The notes beneath the pieces were generated by a model. That model searched no databases. It was not told the origin of the DNA and saw only the letters and a list, made by a program, of their open reading frames with translations. The position numbers and the translations under genes are program-made. From Saprolegnia diclina VS20 (taxonomy: Eukaryota; Oomycota; Saprolegniomycetes; Saprolegniales; Saprolegniaceae), in contig NW_008246070.1 in assembly GCF_000281045.1 (NCBI RefSeq), forward strand, positions 1,047,274 through 1,111,273: a DNA stretch of 64,000 nucleotides, read 5' to 3'. Shown here one piece after another: positions 11,918-22,271 of the stretch. How positions within the stretch are numbered: the stretch's first letter is position 1; the number at the start of each line of letters is the position of its first letter.

Positions 11918-12387
11918 CCCACGAGCCCAGTTTTGTGTTAGAGTTAAACGGCAAGTTGAACAACGTCGGCGAAGAATGTTCCTGCGCGTCGTGCCACGCA
12001 GTAGCCACGTACTGTACATTTCGTGCATCCCAGTCGAGCGAGACGGTACATACGTATGAGTAGTACCATGAGCTGCCACCGTGCGTCTTTGCTCATCTAA
12101 ATACGACAATGTATTCCACTCGCAGGACGCACTGAGCTTGTCGGCGAGCTGGACCACAAGGACCGTGGATTTGGTTTGTGCCCCGGGGTCTCGCAAAAGA
12201 AAAGGCTGTTCTCTTCGAACTTCGCAGTGGAAAAGAGGCGGCGCTGGAACGCGCGTCGACAGTTCCCTCTGCCGCACTTTCTACGAACTTCGGTTTCGCG
12301 CGTCGTTGATTGGTGCCGAGCCGACTGCGCAGCGCACGCCATCGACTCGGCACATCGAATTCGATCGAATTCTGCGCCGAAGGTCGA
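11918..12387. other. Intergenic spacer upstream of the HSF gene
   Basis: No conserved protein. The HSF frame stays open 26 codons upstream of the chosen ATG, to an alternative start at 12310, so the boundary with the HSF gene is uncertain. Confidence 0.4.
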
Positions 12388-13245
12388 ATGCTGCAGCATG
12401 TGCCGGTCTTCCTCCAGAAGACGTACGACATGATCCAGAACTGCCCCGAGTTCATTGCGACGTGGTCGACGTCCGGCGAGACCTTCATCATCAAGCGCAT
12501 CAACGAGTTCGCGGCCGAGATCCTCCCGCGCTACTTTAAGCACAACAACTTTTCGAGCTTTGCGCGCCAGCTCAACTTCTATGGCTTCCACAAGGTCAAG
12601 AAAGAGGACATCCTTCTCCGGACGCGCACGCCCAACGCGCCGGACGCCGCGCTCGAAGCCCAGGGCTGGTGGGAGTTCTCGCACCCGCTCTTTGTTCGCG
12701 ACGAACCCGAGAAGATGGCCAGCATCCGCCGCAAGACGTACGCGGACTCGGCGCACGTGCATCATAACAATGCCTCGTCGTCCGCGTCCGACAACAAGTC
12801 GGAGCTTGAGGAGCTCAAGGGCTTTGTGAGCGAACTCGTCGACGACATGAAGGGCGAGCTCGCGTCGCTGAAGAGCCAAGTGAGCATGCTTGCGCATCAC
12901 ATGTCCTCGATCGGCTCGCTCATGCAGATGATCGTGCAGCAGCACCAACAGCAGTCGTCGATGACAATGCCGCACCATTTGCCCGCGCCCATGCACATGC
13001 CGACGAACGACGACTATGGCCACCAGCCGCTCAAGCGCCGCAAGATGGAGCACGCGACCTCTACGTCGTCGTCGTCACCACCGACTGCGTCGCCGGCCAT
13101 CCTGCTGCCACCGCTCAACTCGATCCGGCACCACATCAAGGCGGACGAGCCGCCCACGCAGAACCATCACTTGGACGAATCCGAGGCGACGGCGGCCTAT
13201 TTGCTGTATCACGCGCGCCGGAACGACCCGCCACCGATGCAGTGA
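12388..13245 (+). CDS. Heat-shock-factor-type transcription factor
   Basis: The product is 285 residues from the chosen ATG. Residues about 4-105 form the HSF DNA-binding domain: VPVFLQKTYDMI, ATWSTSGETFIIKRINEFA, then the recognition helix region YFKHNNFSSFARQLNFYGFH and a wing ending GWWEFSHPLFVR. A heptad-rich segment at about 130-185 (ELEELKGFVSELVDDMKGEL, SLKSQVSMLAHHM) is the expected oligomerisation coiled coil, followed by a Q/H/M-rich stretch, the basic patch KRRKM as probable nuclear signal, and a Pro/Ser-rich tail. HSF-type factors are numerous in oomycetes, and this one need not be heat-regulated. The start at 12388 is chosen because the DNA-binding domain begins four residues later; an in-frame ATG at 12310 would add 26 unconserved residues. 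Confidence 0.9.
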   Translation: MLQHVPVFLQKTYDMIQNCPEFIATWSTSGETFIIKRINEFAAEILPRYFKHNNFSSFARQLNFYGFHKVKKEDILLRTRTPNAPDAALEAQGWWEFSHPLFVRDEPEKMASIRRKTYADSAHVHHNNASSSASDNKSELEELKGFVSELVDDMKGELASLKSQVSMLAHHMSSIGSLMQMIVQQHQQQSSMTMPHHLPAPMHMPTNDDYGHQPLKRRKMEHATSTSSSSPPTASPAILLPPLNSIRHHIKADEPPTQNHHLDESEATAAYLLYHARRNDPPPMQ

Positions 13246-13379
13246 GGCGGCCCTTAATTTTAACCAACTTTTGTACACTGCTGCGGGCACGACGAGCGCC
13301 CGAGCAATCGTCCAGTGCCCTGGATTGCTCGAAAACGGCAAAGTCGCTGGGAAAGGTCGCAGTATAAGATCGCGTTTCG

Positions 13380-13817
13380 ATGAGCTCCAACACGCCGAGC
13401 GAAGAGCTCCGCGACGCCATTTGCGATACGCGCGGCGGCGACCTGGACGCGCTGCTTGCGCAAGGCGCCGACGCCAACTACGTGGACGAGGAAAGCGGGT
13501 GGGCGCTTTTGTTGTGGGCCGTCAAGACCAATCAGCCAGCGGCCGTGGCCACCTTGTTGGCCCACGGCGCTAACGTCAACGCCGCTGGTGCGTACACTTT
13601 GAGCCAACACGCTGCATGTAGAAGCCTATGCTTGCTACTAGATCCGAGTGGCAATACGGCACTGCATAAAGCAGCGTATTTGGGCCACGCCGAGTGCGCG
13701 ACGCTGCTCTTGGCGCGCGGCGCCAACGCTGATCTCCACAACAAGATGCAGCAGACCGCGCGGGACCTCGCGCTTCTCTTTGAGAAGCCTGAAATGGCCG
13801 TCCTCATGACGCAATGA
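13380..13817 (+). CDS. Small ankyrin-repeat protein, two exons
   Basis: Exon 1 is 13380-13587 and exon 2 is 13642-13817. The 54-bp intron (GTGCGT...CTACTAG) is a multiple of three and has no in-frame stop, so a naive reading inserts 18 residues inside a repeat. Spliced, the 127-residue protein has about three ankyrin repeats: residues 8-37 (ELRDAICDTRGGDLDALLAQ, GADANY), then WALLLWAVKTNQPAAVATLL ending HGANVNAA, then DPSGNTALHKAAYLGHAECA ending RGANADL. The third repeat is regular only in the spliced form, which supports the intron. Ankyrin repeats mediate protein binding. The stop lies 18 bp from the stop of the convergent ARM-IQ-TPR gene. Confidence 0.85.
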   Translation: MSSNTPSEELRDAICDTRGGDLDALLAQGADANYVDEESGWALLLWAVKTNQPAAVATLLAHGANVNAAGAYTLSQHAACRSLCLLLDPSGNTALHKAAYLGHAECATLLLARGANADLHNKMQQTARDLALLFEKPEMAVLMTQ

Positions 13818-13835
13818 CGATGCCAAACGCGTCTT

Positions 13836-16019
13836 TTATTCGTGTATGGGGATCTTAAACTTGGTCTTGAGTATGTGCAGCGCGTAGATAGCCTTGCCGT
13901 GGGACGGCGCCAGCGTCAGAACCTTTATAAACTACAATGTCATTAAACCTCAAAGGCGCCTGTCGGTGGCATGGGCTACCTTGGTCACTGCCGCGCGCAG
14001 CTCGCCCATGTGCCAGTCGGCGAGCCCATGGTTGTACAAGGCCGGTACGCATGTCGGTGCGATCGCGATGGCCGACGAGAGGATGTGCTGGGCGTCGGCA
14101 AACTTGCCTTGACTCAAGCACGCGCTCGCGAGGTTGACGCGAATGGTCACAAACGCGACACCTATCGAGCGCAAAATGACGCCTACAGATATGTCGATGA
14201 CAGTGTACTCGTCGGTACGTCGAGGGCAAGTGCATAGCTCTCTTCCGCAAGCTCCCACTCGCCCGCTTCTTGGTGAGCGAGGCCCTTGCAGTAGTGGACT
14301 TGGATCGTGCGAAGGCGCGCAGTTTCTGACTCGCGCGCTTCGTACGCAGCGCTCAGCGCGGCGCTGTTTTCGACTTCGCGGGGCTGGGTGTGCGTCGCCG
14401 TCTGCACCTGAGCGGGTGTGAGTACGTTGCGCCGAAAGTACCGCTGCAGCGTCATGGCAGCGTGGTGCTCCTGCAATGACGTGGGGTTGTGCTTGGGCGG
14501 CGAGACCGCATCCTTTCGAACGTCGCTGGGTGGTGCGACCACGGACGACGGTGGCGACAATACGAACTCTGTGGGGTTTCGCAGAGACCGAGGCCGCTTG
14601 GCCTTGGCGTCCGGCGGCACGTGCATGCGCGCGGCGAGTGCAATCGGCTCGACAAAGAGCGGCAGCGCTTTGTACGCCCCGAGTGTCGGCGTCGACTTTG
14701 TATGCGGCTCTGCAAACTGCCGCTTGTACCCGACGGCCGTGCGTGGGTGGCACTCGTCGGGTGCCCACTGGCGCACGGCGACGAGCGGCACGGTGGTGGC
14801 CCGCGGCACGTCGACCACCGGTGTCTCTGGTCGGTCGCTCAGCGCGCAGTCAGAGCTCAAGTGCGGCATTTTGGGCGTTGAGAGCACGCGTCGCAGCGGT
14901 GAGTTGGACGTCGTTGGCGTTCGGCTTTGCTCGGCGAGGCGGATGGACTTGTTGCTTAGCGCCGGTGCGTACAAGGGAGGCGGCTCGTCAAGGTCGAACG
15001 CTTCATGGTGGTGTTTGCTGCACGTTGTCTCGGACGGTAGCCACAGTGGTGGGCGATAAGTGGTGCTAATCGTCGGCGGTGGATTTCGAGGCAGTGTCGT
15101 TGGAATGACGTCGGCCGCGACCGGTCGGTGGTCGTTGAAGTAGACAATCTGGTGGTTCTGCTCCGTATTGTGGTGTCTACATATACATCCGTGACTTCGA
15201 TTCGGCAGCAGCTTCATGCGTACTTCAAGCTCGCTTGCACGACCGACATGTGCAGCAGAAAGTGCTCCTCCTTTGGGTGCAGCGCCATCGTCTTGGCAAT
15301 CAGCGCCATTGGACACTCCTACATTGGAACTGACGACATGTATGTAGTGTTGTCGTTGTACCTTGAGGAGCAGCTCGACGTAGTCGTCCGAGAATTTGCA
15401 AAAGAGACTCAGCGCTTGGGCGATTTCCGTCTAAAGCTCAACTCGAATGCCCATGACGGTGTGCCACGACGTACTTGAAGCGGTGCGTTGAAGCGAAACT
15501 CTCGCATCGCAAGCAGCAGGAGCGCAAGGCCACCCAGAGACGCGAACGCTTGGTACGTTGCTGCATCGTCGTGCCTGAGACGCCGAAGGAGCTGGGCAAT
15601 GCCCTTCATCTGCGCATCAAGGCAATAGCGCTGCTTGGTGAGCAGCTCGACAATCGCTGTGCACACGACGTGATGATTTCCAAAGTGCAATGTGGAGTAG
15701 TACCTGGCACGTCGGCGCCCATGTCACCTTCGGGGTCGGTCATGGGCATGGCCAAATAGGCTGGCGACGCTGTCCGCGAGAGACCTCGCGTGAGCTTCAC
15801 GGGCGAGTTGCGTCGGAGGAGTGCGTTCGGGACCTTGGCAGGCGTCGTGTCCTTGGTTTTGGCGGCGGACTCGAGGATGCCGAGGAGAAACCCCGTGACT
15901 GTCGACGCCTCGCGCGTCACGAGGTCGCCGCTGGCACTCGAGAGATCCGATTTTTTGGGGCTGCGCTTGGAACTGAGGCCCAAGAGCCCGCGCGACGACA
16001 TCGAGTGCGTCAGCGGCAT
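13836..16019 (-). CDS. ARM-repeat, IQ-motif and TPR protein, seven exons
   Basis: Exons: 16019-15704, 15656-15475, 15430-15362, 15318-15224, 15176-14209, 14161-13980 and 13931-13836. All six introns are 43-48 bp with GTAC.. or GTAG.. donors and AG acceptors in agreeing phase, giving 635 residues. Residues 1-105 are Ser/Lys-rich and unstructured. About 106-225 form armadillo-like helices (AIVELLTKQRYCLDAQMKGI, QAFASLGGLALLLLAMREF, TEIAQALSLFCKFSDDYVEL). A long Pro/Thr-rich linker follows. An IQ-like calmodulin-binding motif, AMTLQRYFRRNV, lies near 460. TPR helices occupy about 505-630 (KGLAHQEAGEWELAEESYAL, VNLASACLSQGKFADAQHIL). The combination suggests a Ca/calmodulin-linked scaffold. The exon after 15223 could be mistaken for an independent gene because an ATG overlaps the unspliced TGA. 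The start could also be at 16085. Confidence 0.8.
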
Positions 16020-16453
16020 CGCGCCGGCACGAGACGGCGTCTTAAAATAGGCCGTCGACAGACAGTTTGTGCACACACATTGCACAGCTTATGCTATCGA
16101 TCATACTGCTCTGTATCAGCTTCCAAAGCCCCCGACCTCGCCCCGCACTGTCCATCGTCTGTGGGGTACCCTCTTTGCTGTCCAAGAGCGCAACCAAAGA
16201 CGGCACCTCGTATGCGACCACATATACGAAGAAGACGCTATTAACATAGAGAGGAACCATCACCGGCGTGCTATCTTCCCTCCGCTCGCGGCTCGTTGTC
16301 ATGCGCGCAAACGTGGCGCGGCTTGGTGCTCATGGTGCACGATGGCGATTTTGTATTTTCCGGATTGATCCGGATACCGGTACATATATGGGAGGACCCG
16401 GGAGGGGGCCTTTGTATTTGTGCTGGAGGGGGTCGAAATTCGAACGCGGGGCG
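16020..16453. promoter_or_regulatory. Divergent promoter region of the ARM-IQ-TPR and EPC genes
   Basis: Two TCCGGAT elements at 16359-16366 and 16369-16376, and a TATA-like ACATATATGG near 16382, lie 70-95 bp upstream of the EPC start. The other half of the region belongs to the minus-strand gene. Confidence 0.45.
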
Positions 16454-18127
16454 ATGCTGAATCGCCGCCAGAGCCTGCGCCCGCGGGCGCTGGACATCCA
16501 CTCGCGGATTCGGATCATCCGGTCGGATGAAGACATCGTCATGGAGGAAGACGATGGCGCTGCGGGGCCGCAGATCACGTCCTTCCAGGAGCTCGCCGAG
16601 GTACGAGCTACGATGAGGACGATGGAGGTCCGACCATAGGTAGATGATTGACGACCAGCCGGCCAAGCCGAAGCGCAAGAAGCACATTCCGATCCCGATG
16701 AACGCGACGGTCCCCAACTACGAGAAGGAGGTGGCCCCGGACTTTGTGCTTCCGACGAGCTACATCAAGATGAGCCTCAACTTCCAGACGCCGGGCGAGA
16801 CGTCGTCGTCGTCGTCGACCTCGACGAACGCGGCCACGACCAAGACCGAGGTCGACTTGGAGGTCGAGGACATGGAGTGGCTCAAGACACACCCGCGCTA
16901 TGGTGAGCTCGGCGACCCGCGCTACCAGCTCTCGTACGAGCAGTTTGCCAAGATGCTTGACGTGCTCGAGAAGGCGACCGCGCTCATCAACCCTGGTGTC
17001 GTTACGCTGGCTGAAGCCGACGAAGTTTTCTTCAAGCAGCTGCAGATCAAGACGACGCCGCTCAACCGCGTCGCCACTGACGTATACAACTACTGGGTGA
17101 GCAAGCGCTCGGCGCTCAAGCGGCCGCTCTTGCGCAAGTACTGGCCGCAAACGCCGCTCAACGACACCAACCCGCACCTCGTGTTTCGACCGCGCGAGAA
17201 GGAGCGCTACAAGCTGCGGAAGCACCGGAAGAACGACATGGAGGGGCTCCGGAAGCTCCAGCAGCTGCGCCATGATTTTGACCGGACCCGCCACCTCTTT
17301 GAGATGGTCAAGCGCCGAGAGAAGCTCAAGCGCATGCTGATCGACTTTCTCGACGAGACGCGCCGGCAGTCGATCCACGACATGATTGCCGCGGTCGTTC
17401 CGAGCATGGGGCCGCGCCACCCTAAGGTGTGTTTGGATCTCATCTTGGCGCTCTCTCATGCTCGCGCTGTAGATTCCAACCGAAGAAGACCGCGAAAACA
17501 AGCACAAGAAGAAGAAAAAGAAGAAGGACAAAAAGCACCGACGCGACTCGATCGATGGCGAGAGCACAAGTCTGCACGGGAGTCCCGGGTCGCACGTCCT
17601 CAAGTCGGCGACGGCCTTGGAGGTCCAGCGCCTGCCCGTCCCTACATTTATGGACCCACGCCCGATGGACATGGTGGCCGAGGCGCCGCAAGAAACGGAC
17701 GTCGCCACCGTCATCTCGTTCCCGTCGTACCCACCGTCGACCGCGCAGTTGTACGCGACGATGTTTCAGGATCCGCCCCAGTACCGAAGGTACGATCCAT
17801 ATTTGACCAAATTCGACTCACCTCTATGTGTGTAGCCGGTCGCGCTATGGCCGTGGCGGGCGACTCATTATGGACCGCGTGCCGATCTACAAGTCGTACG
17901 TCGAATTCGAAGCGCCGCCGCTCGTATCCGCTCCGCCCGCACCAAGTGGCCTGGCCGTGGCCGGTGTGCCAACGCCGACTGCGTCGATACTGGCGACCCT
18001 CGGTGCCTCTCGCCAGCAGCGCATGGAAGCGATCTACAGCATGAGCGACTCGGAGGACGAGCTCGTGACGATGGACACGGTCGAAGAAGACAAGGTCCGC
18101 ACGCTCAAGTACACGCTGGCCATGTAA
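16454..18127 (+). CDS. EPC: Enhancer of polycomb homologue (NuA4 subunit), four exons
   Basis: Exons: 16454-16600, 16644-17426, 17473-17789 and 17836-18127; introns are 43-46 bp with consistent phases; product 512 residues. The EPL1 domain spans the first 220 residues or so: RRQSLRPRALDIHSRIRI at the N-terminus, then IPMNATVPNYEKEVAPDFVL, SYIKMSLNF, the acidic DLEVEDMEWL, YELSYEQF-like LSYEQFAKMLDVLEKAT and YNYWVSKRSALKRPLLRKYW. It continues VFRPREKERYKLRKHRKND with the helix of arginine/lysine. A lysine-rich run (HKKKKKKKDKKHRR) sits at the start of exon 3. EPC proteins scaffold the Esa1/Tip60 acetyltransferase module on nucleosomes. The first exon supplies the conserved RALD segment, which would be lost if the downstream ATG at 16644 were used. 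Confidence 0.92.
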
Positions 18128-18201
18128 CCTGCACACAGTGTCTTCAAAATGGCGAGTCTTTATTCTATTTCGAGCGCAAAGGCCCATTTAGCAAGGCGAC
18201 A

Positions 18202-19075
18202 ATGGCGCTGTACCGCAGCTTGGAGACGGACGTCACAGCCTTCTTCATTGCGCAGGGCACGCTCTTTGAGACCGTTGTCAACAGCCTCGGGGCGCGCGTC
18301 CACACCGTGGAGCAGCGCGAGAGCCCTTTGCCTCTCGTTGGCGATGCAAGCGTGGAAGCACGCCTCGCGCGTCTCGAAGATCTGTGGAGCGCACTGGTAC
18401 GCTCACTGCTGCTGCGTTTTTGCAGCATTTAGAGCAAGCGTGCTAGACACAAGAGGTGCATGGACTGCGTACCCAATGCCAAGCCGCCACCGTACGCCTT
18501 CTTGCATACATCAGCGTGTATATACAAGTCAACTCGATAGGGAGCGATGACCGCGCTCGTACTTGGTTGCATTCTACGTCTTCACTGAGAAAATGTGGTA
18601 GAACCACCAAGTCGACGCCCAGACTGCGAATCTGGCCGCCCATGCTACCCGGCTTGATGCACAAAGCGTGGCGCTTGAGACGCAAGAAGCAGCGCTTGTG
18701 GCCCAGGCTGCCGCACAAGCCGCCTTTCACGACCGTTGCCCGCAGCAGATTCTCGCCAGCGCGGTGCAAAAGGTCACGCTCGGCTTGTCGACAGAGGAGT
18801 TCACTGCGCTGTCGCAAGAGCTCCGTCGACTGGAAGACGCTTTGGAGCACGCGACAGAACCCACGGACGAGATTCGCGCGTCGCTGAGTCAAGTGCACGC
18901 GGACCTCGCCAGCGTCGCACCCGACCCGACAGCAACGTACGACGGATTGGCGCACGGCCCGATGGTCGAGCGGCTGCGCACGAGCCTCGCGAATCTGGGC
19001 GCCAACTTGGACACACTCGCAGCGGTCTCGGAACACAATGCGTGGACGCAAGGAATGACATTTGAGGTGGTGTAG
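18202..19075 (+). CDS. Coiled-coil protein, 5' part before assembly gap
   Basis: Exon A is 18202-18396. The next supported exon runs from 18602, after a 205-bp intron (GTACGC...GTGGTAG) that keeps phase. The protein reads as a nearly continuous amphipathic helix: RLARLEDLWSAL joined to NHQVDAQTANLAAHATRLDA, then EFTALSQELRRLEDALEHA. No catalytic domain is visible. The frame ends EVV-stop at 19075, directly followed by AATAAA, but GAG|GTGGTG just before the stop could instead be a donor whose acceptor lies in the run of Ns. The gene therefore either ends here or continues across the gap into 19316-20327, which I consider more likely because both halves are coiled-coil and co-oriented. It starts 75 bp after the EPC stop. 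Confidence 0.6.
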
Positions 19076-19140
19076 AATAAAGCAATGGCCTTGGACGATG
19101 ACGACGACGGGGATACGTGGCAGTCGGTACTGTCGCGGTC

Positions 19141-19315
19141 NNNNNNNNNNNNNNNNNNNNNNNNNNNNNNNNNNNNNNNNNNNNNNNNNNNNNNNNNNNN
19201 NNNNNNNNNNNNNNNNNNNNNNNNNNNNNNNNNNNNNNNNNNNNNNNNNNNNNNNNNNNNNNNNNNNNNNNNNNNNNNNNNNNNNNNNNNNNNNNNNNNN
19301 NNNNNNNNNNNNNNN
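19141..19315. other. Assembly gap (175 N)
   Basis: A run of 175 undetermined bases falls inside a coiled-coil gene. A short frame beginning at 19085 (MALDDDDDGDTWQSVL) runs into the gap and may be a further exon. Confidence 0.99.
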
Positions 19316-20327
19316 GACGACCAGCAAGCAGCCTACGACGCACGTATGTTTGCACTTTCGACAGAGCTCCAGGTACAAATGGTCCTTGGAACTCGACTTG
19401 AATTGGCGGTTAGATGCTGCAAGATCATGAGCGGGAGCTCGAGACGCAGCTCGCGGCTTGCCCTCGGCAAGAAGATGTCCTGCAGCAGCTTCTCCTTCTC
19501 CAAGACAAAGTACGCATTCATGGTTGCTTCATAATCGATACATTGCTAGATCGCCCAAGAGACCACGACGACGTCGTCATGTGCAAATGCGGCGCTCGAT
19601 GAGCTTCGCCAGCAGTTCCAGACGCTTCCGACCTCGGAAATGGTCTCCCAGCTCCACGCATCGCTCAAAACCAAAGCCGACAAAGCCGACATTGCTCGGT
19701 ACATTCTTGCTCATGGACATCGACGAGGACTATATTGGTGCTAGCTTGCAACGGGGGCAGAATGACCAGCAAACGAACCTCGGTCTTTCCAAAATGCCGC
19801 TCAAGTGTCTCTCTTGCGACCAGTACCTTCCGCGACCCAAGTTTGCAGCGACAAACGAGGCGTGGAACCCGTCAGCGCCGATCGTGTCGCCCAGGAATAC
19901 GGTGAACCTCCAACCGCTCGAGATGCCAAAGAAGGACCGAGCGACGACGACCGCCAGCACACATACACTTCGAGCGAACGCAGGTGGTCCGTCACGCGCG
20001 ATCGTTGCAACCAAACTGGCCAAGCCGCGCGTCGAGTTTGTCGAGAACGTCGTCACGAAGCTTGAGAGACACCGTCCGATGACGGCCGCGCCACGCGGGT
20101 ATACGCTGCAGAGCACACCGTTCGAGATGGCCATGCCAGGCGATGCCATACCCTCGTCAGCGTCGTCATCAGCGTCCTTGGTACTTCTTATCTCTTGAGT
20201 GTTTTACGAAAGCGCGTATTAGCGACCGCCAACTTCGTCGCTCCTGTCCGACAAACAGCGCTACTCGTTCTACTACCTTGGCAACAACTACAGCAGCAGC
20301 AACAACGCCAACAATAATGGTGGCTAA
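19316..20327 (+). CDS. Coiled-coil protein, 3' part after assembly gap
   Basis: Exons after the gap: 19316-19372, 19414-19509, 19550-19698, 19745-20180 and 20223-20327, with introns of 40-46 bp (GTAC.. donors, TAG acceptors) in consistent phase. The first three exons continue a coiled coil (MLQDHERELETQLAAC, DELRQQFQTLPTSEMVSQLH). The long fourth exon contains a CxxC pair in PLKCLSCDQYLPRPK, recalling a short zinc-binding or redox knuckle, followed by a basic, Pro/Thr-rich region. The C-terminus is an unusual Asn/Ser/Tyr/Gly tail (YYLGNNYSSSNNANNNGG). The CLSCDQ.L motif before a disordered tail appears, from memory, in several uncharacterised oomycete and ciliary coiled-coil proteins; I attach no function. 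It probably belongs to the gene starting at 18202. Confidence 0.6.
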
Positions 20328-20488
20328 TCGTATCTGATGACACGTTGAACGCAATACAGTATGTGGATGCTGATGCAATATTGATCAACTAGCTAGTAAT
20401 ATCTAGTAAAGGGTTTACAGTTGGAAAGAGACGCGATAGGGGTCGTAAATAAAGGGCTAGGGGTGCGGAAGGTCCACCGATGTGGGGA

Positions 20489-21295
20489 TTAGGGGCAACC
20501 CGACTGGACGTACGGATGGTTGATCACTCTCTCCATGGTTGGTCGCTCGGTGGCGTTGAAGACAAGAAGGTGCTCGAGCATGGCGATGGCGTCGTCGGGA
20601 ATGGACGTAGTGAGACCCCAGGCGGACACAAGGGCCCGAACCCCGTGCAGCTTGAGAAACAGGAGGACGTCGTCGTCATGGGTCGCCGCCTCGACGAGTG
20701 GGACGCCCGTGAGCAGCATCCAGAGCAAAATGCCGAGCGACCACACGTCCACTTTGGCAGCGTCGTACGAACTCTCGAGGTGCATCTCGGGGGCCATGTA
20801 GTAAGGCTTGCCGACGGCGGCGGTTGCTTGGGCGGGCAGCGCAACAGCGAGGCCAAAGTCGCCGATCTTGAGGTTCCCGTGCGCGTCGACAAAGATATTT
20901 TCCAGCGACACATCGCGATGGGCGATTCCGACCGCGTGCAAGTGGGCGAGACCGGACGTGATTTGCGTAAAGTACGCTCGGGCAAGTCGCGGCGTGCAGT
21001 GCTGCGTCGGCATGGCCTTCAAGACAGCGTAGAGGTCCCCTTGTGCGCAGTGTTCCAGGACAAAGTAGCTGGTCTTGGTGTCGGAAAACGCCTCGTGGAG
21101 CTGGAGCACACGGTCGCACGTGGACGTGCGCAGCTGTTTGTACGCCATTGCTTCGTTGGCAATCGTGTCGAAAGTGTGCTGCGATCGGTCGACTTGCTTG
21201 ACGACGTGAAGCTGGCGCGTCACCCGATGACGGCACAACAAGATCGCCCCGTCACGTGCTGGTGACAGCGTGGACTCGACTGTGTAGGCCAACAT
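20489..21295 (-). CDS. Serine/threonine protein kinase
   Basis: The 268-residue product is essentially one kinase domain. Lys33 in VVKQVDRS is the ATP-binding lysine. The catalytic loop reads HRDVSLEN (Asp128), the metal-binding motif is DFG at 146-148 and the activation segment ends APEM. WSLGILLWMLLTGVPL is the F-helix region, and the ERPTMERVINHPYV end matches the C-lobe. The glycine-rich loop is degenerate (STLSPARDGAILL, no GxGxxG). The HRDxSLEN signature is a common oomycete kinase variant. The frame is open upstream to 21685 but with poor codon use, so 21295 is taken as the start; an upstream exon cannot be excluded. Substrate unknown. Confidence 0.85.
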   Translation of the reverse strand: MLAYTVESTLSPARDGAILLCRHRVTRQLHVVKQVDRSQHTFDTIANEAMAYKQLRTSTCDRVLQLHEAFSDTKTSYFVLEHCAQGDLYAVLKAMPTQHCTPRLARAYFTQITSGLAHLHAVGIAHRDVSLENIFVDAHGNLKIGDFGLAVALPAQATAAVGKPYYMAPEMHLESSYDAAKVDVWSLGILLWMLLTGVPLVEAATHDDDVLLFLKLHGVRALVSAWGLTTSIPDDAIAMLEHLLVFNATERPTMERVINHPYVQSGCP

Positions 21296-22271
21296 GCGCC
21301 AAACCAAGGGAAAATCAAAGTGATAGCACCCGAGGTCATCGGCGCCGCTGCATAGAGAAACGCCAGAAATTACTGGTACTGTCCGCGCCAAAGCCGCTAC
21401 AGCGTCACATAGAGAGGACCAATGAATCCAAATCCTGGGCGTTTGCGTGAACAACATACGCGAGGTGTTGGCGCGAGGAGTCGCTGCATAGAGGCGTTTG
21501 AAGCGACGGTTTCGAGATACGCCGCTGCGATTGGTCGGTATCCATGGACTTGGACCAATCGAATCACCGGAATTCAAACGAGCACCGCGGATTGGTGGAC
21601 CAAAAAGCGTATCTCGCGCAATCCGCGACCGTTTGCCGCCCGTCGCACAGATCATTGGGGCAGCCGTATGCCGCATCGTTACCACGTACTATGACTAGAA
21701 GCAGTCATGATTCGTATCGGAGCTTGCAATGGGCATGGCGTCGTGCAGTCTATTGCGCAAGTCCCTCGACACCCGGTGTTTTAGGAGGTGGGTATCTCTT
21801 CTGTCGAGTGAAATAGAGTGAGATAGCTGAGCGAAGTGGTTCGCGGACGAGATAGCTAGCGATAGACGAAACGCTGCGCGTTCTTTGAAGAAACATGCTG
21901 CCCGCTGTATGTTCAGATAGAGCAACGGCGCTTGCATCGGGAGAGATTTGACTCTGCGTGACCTCGTGCTGACAAGGTCGCCGGTGGGAAGTCATCTCTT
22001 CATCGAAAGCAATAACGACAACTCGACGTGAATTGACTTAAGGGGTTGGAGCACTGGTTCATACATTGAGATATGCACGTTAGCTCCATGTACGACCGCA
22101 TCATCGATGCTCGTGTCACGACCAAAGCCAGTACTAGTACGTACGCTTCTCCTCTGCATCTCGCCAGGCGAATGTTCGCTGGCGACAAGGACGCTGCACC
22201 GGCAAGGCAATATCGAGACAGAAAACACACATCTTTCGGCGGATGATTCGCTTCGACTCTAGTCATTCTCG
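21296..22271. other. Intergenic spacer
   Basis: Apart from the unconserved open extension of the kinase frame up to 21685, I see no gene. The middle third is relatively AT-rich. Confidence 0.45.

Noticed and set aside
14183-15316. A 377-codon minus-strand frame as an independent gene
   Set aside because: Its first 100 bases overlap another frame of the ARM exon, and a 47-bp intron joins the rest in phase to the upstream exons.
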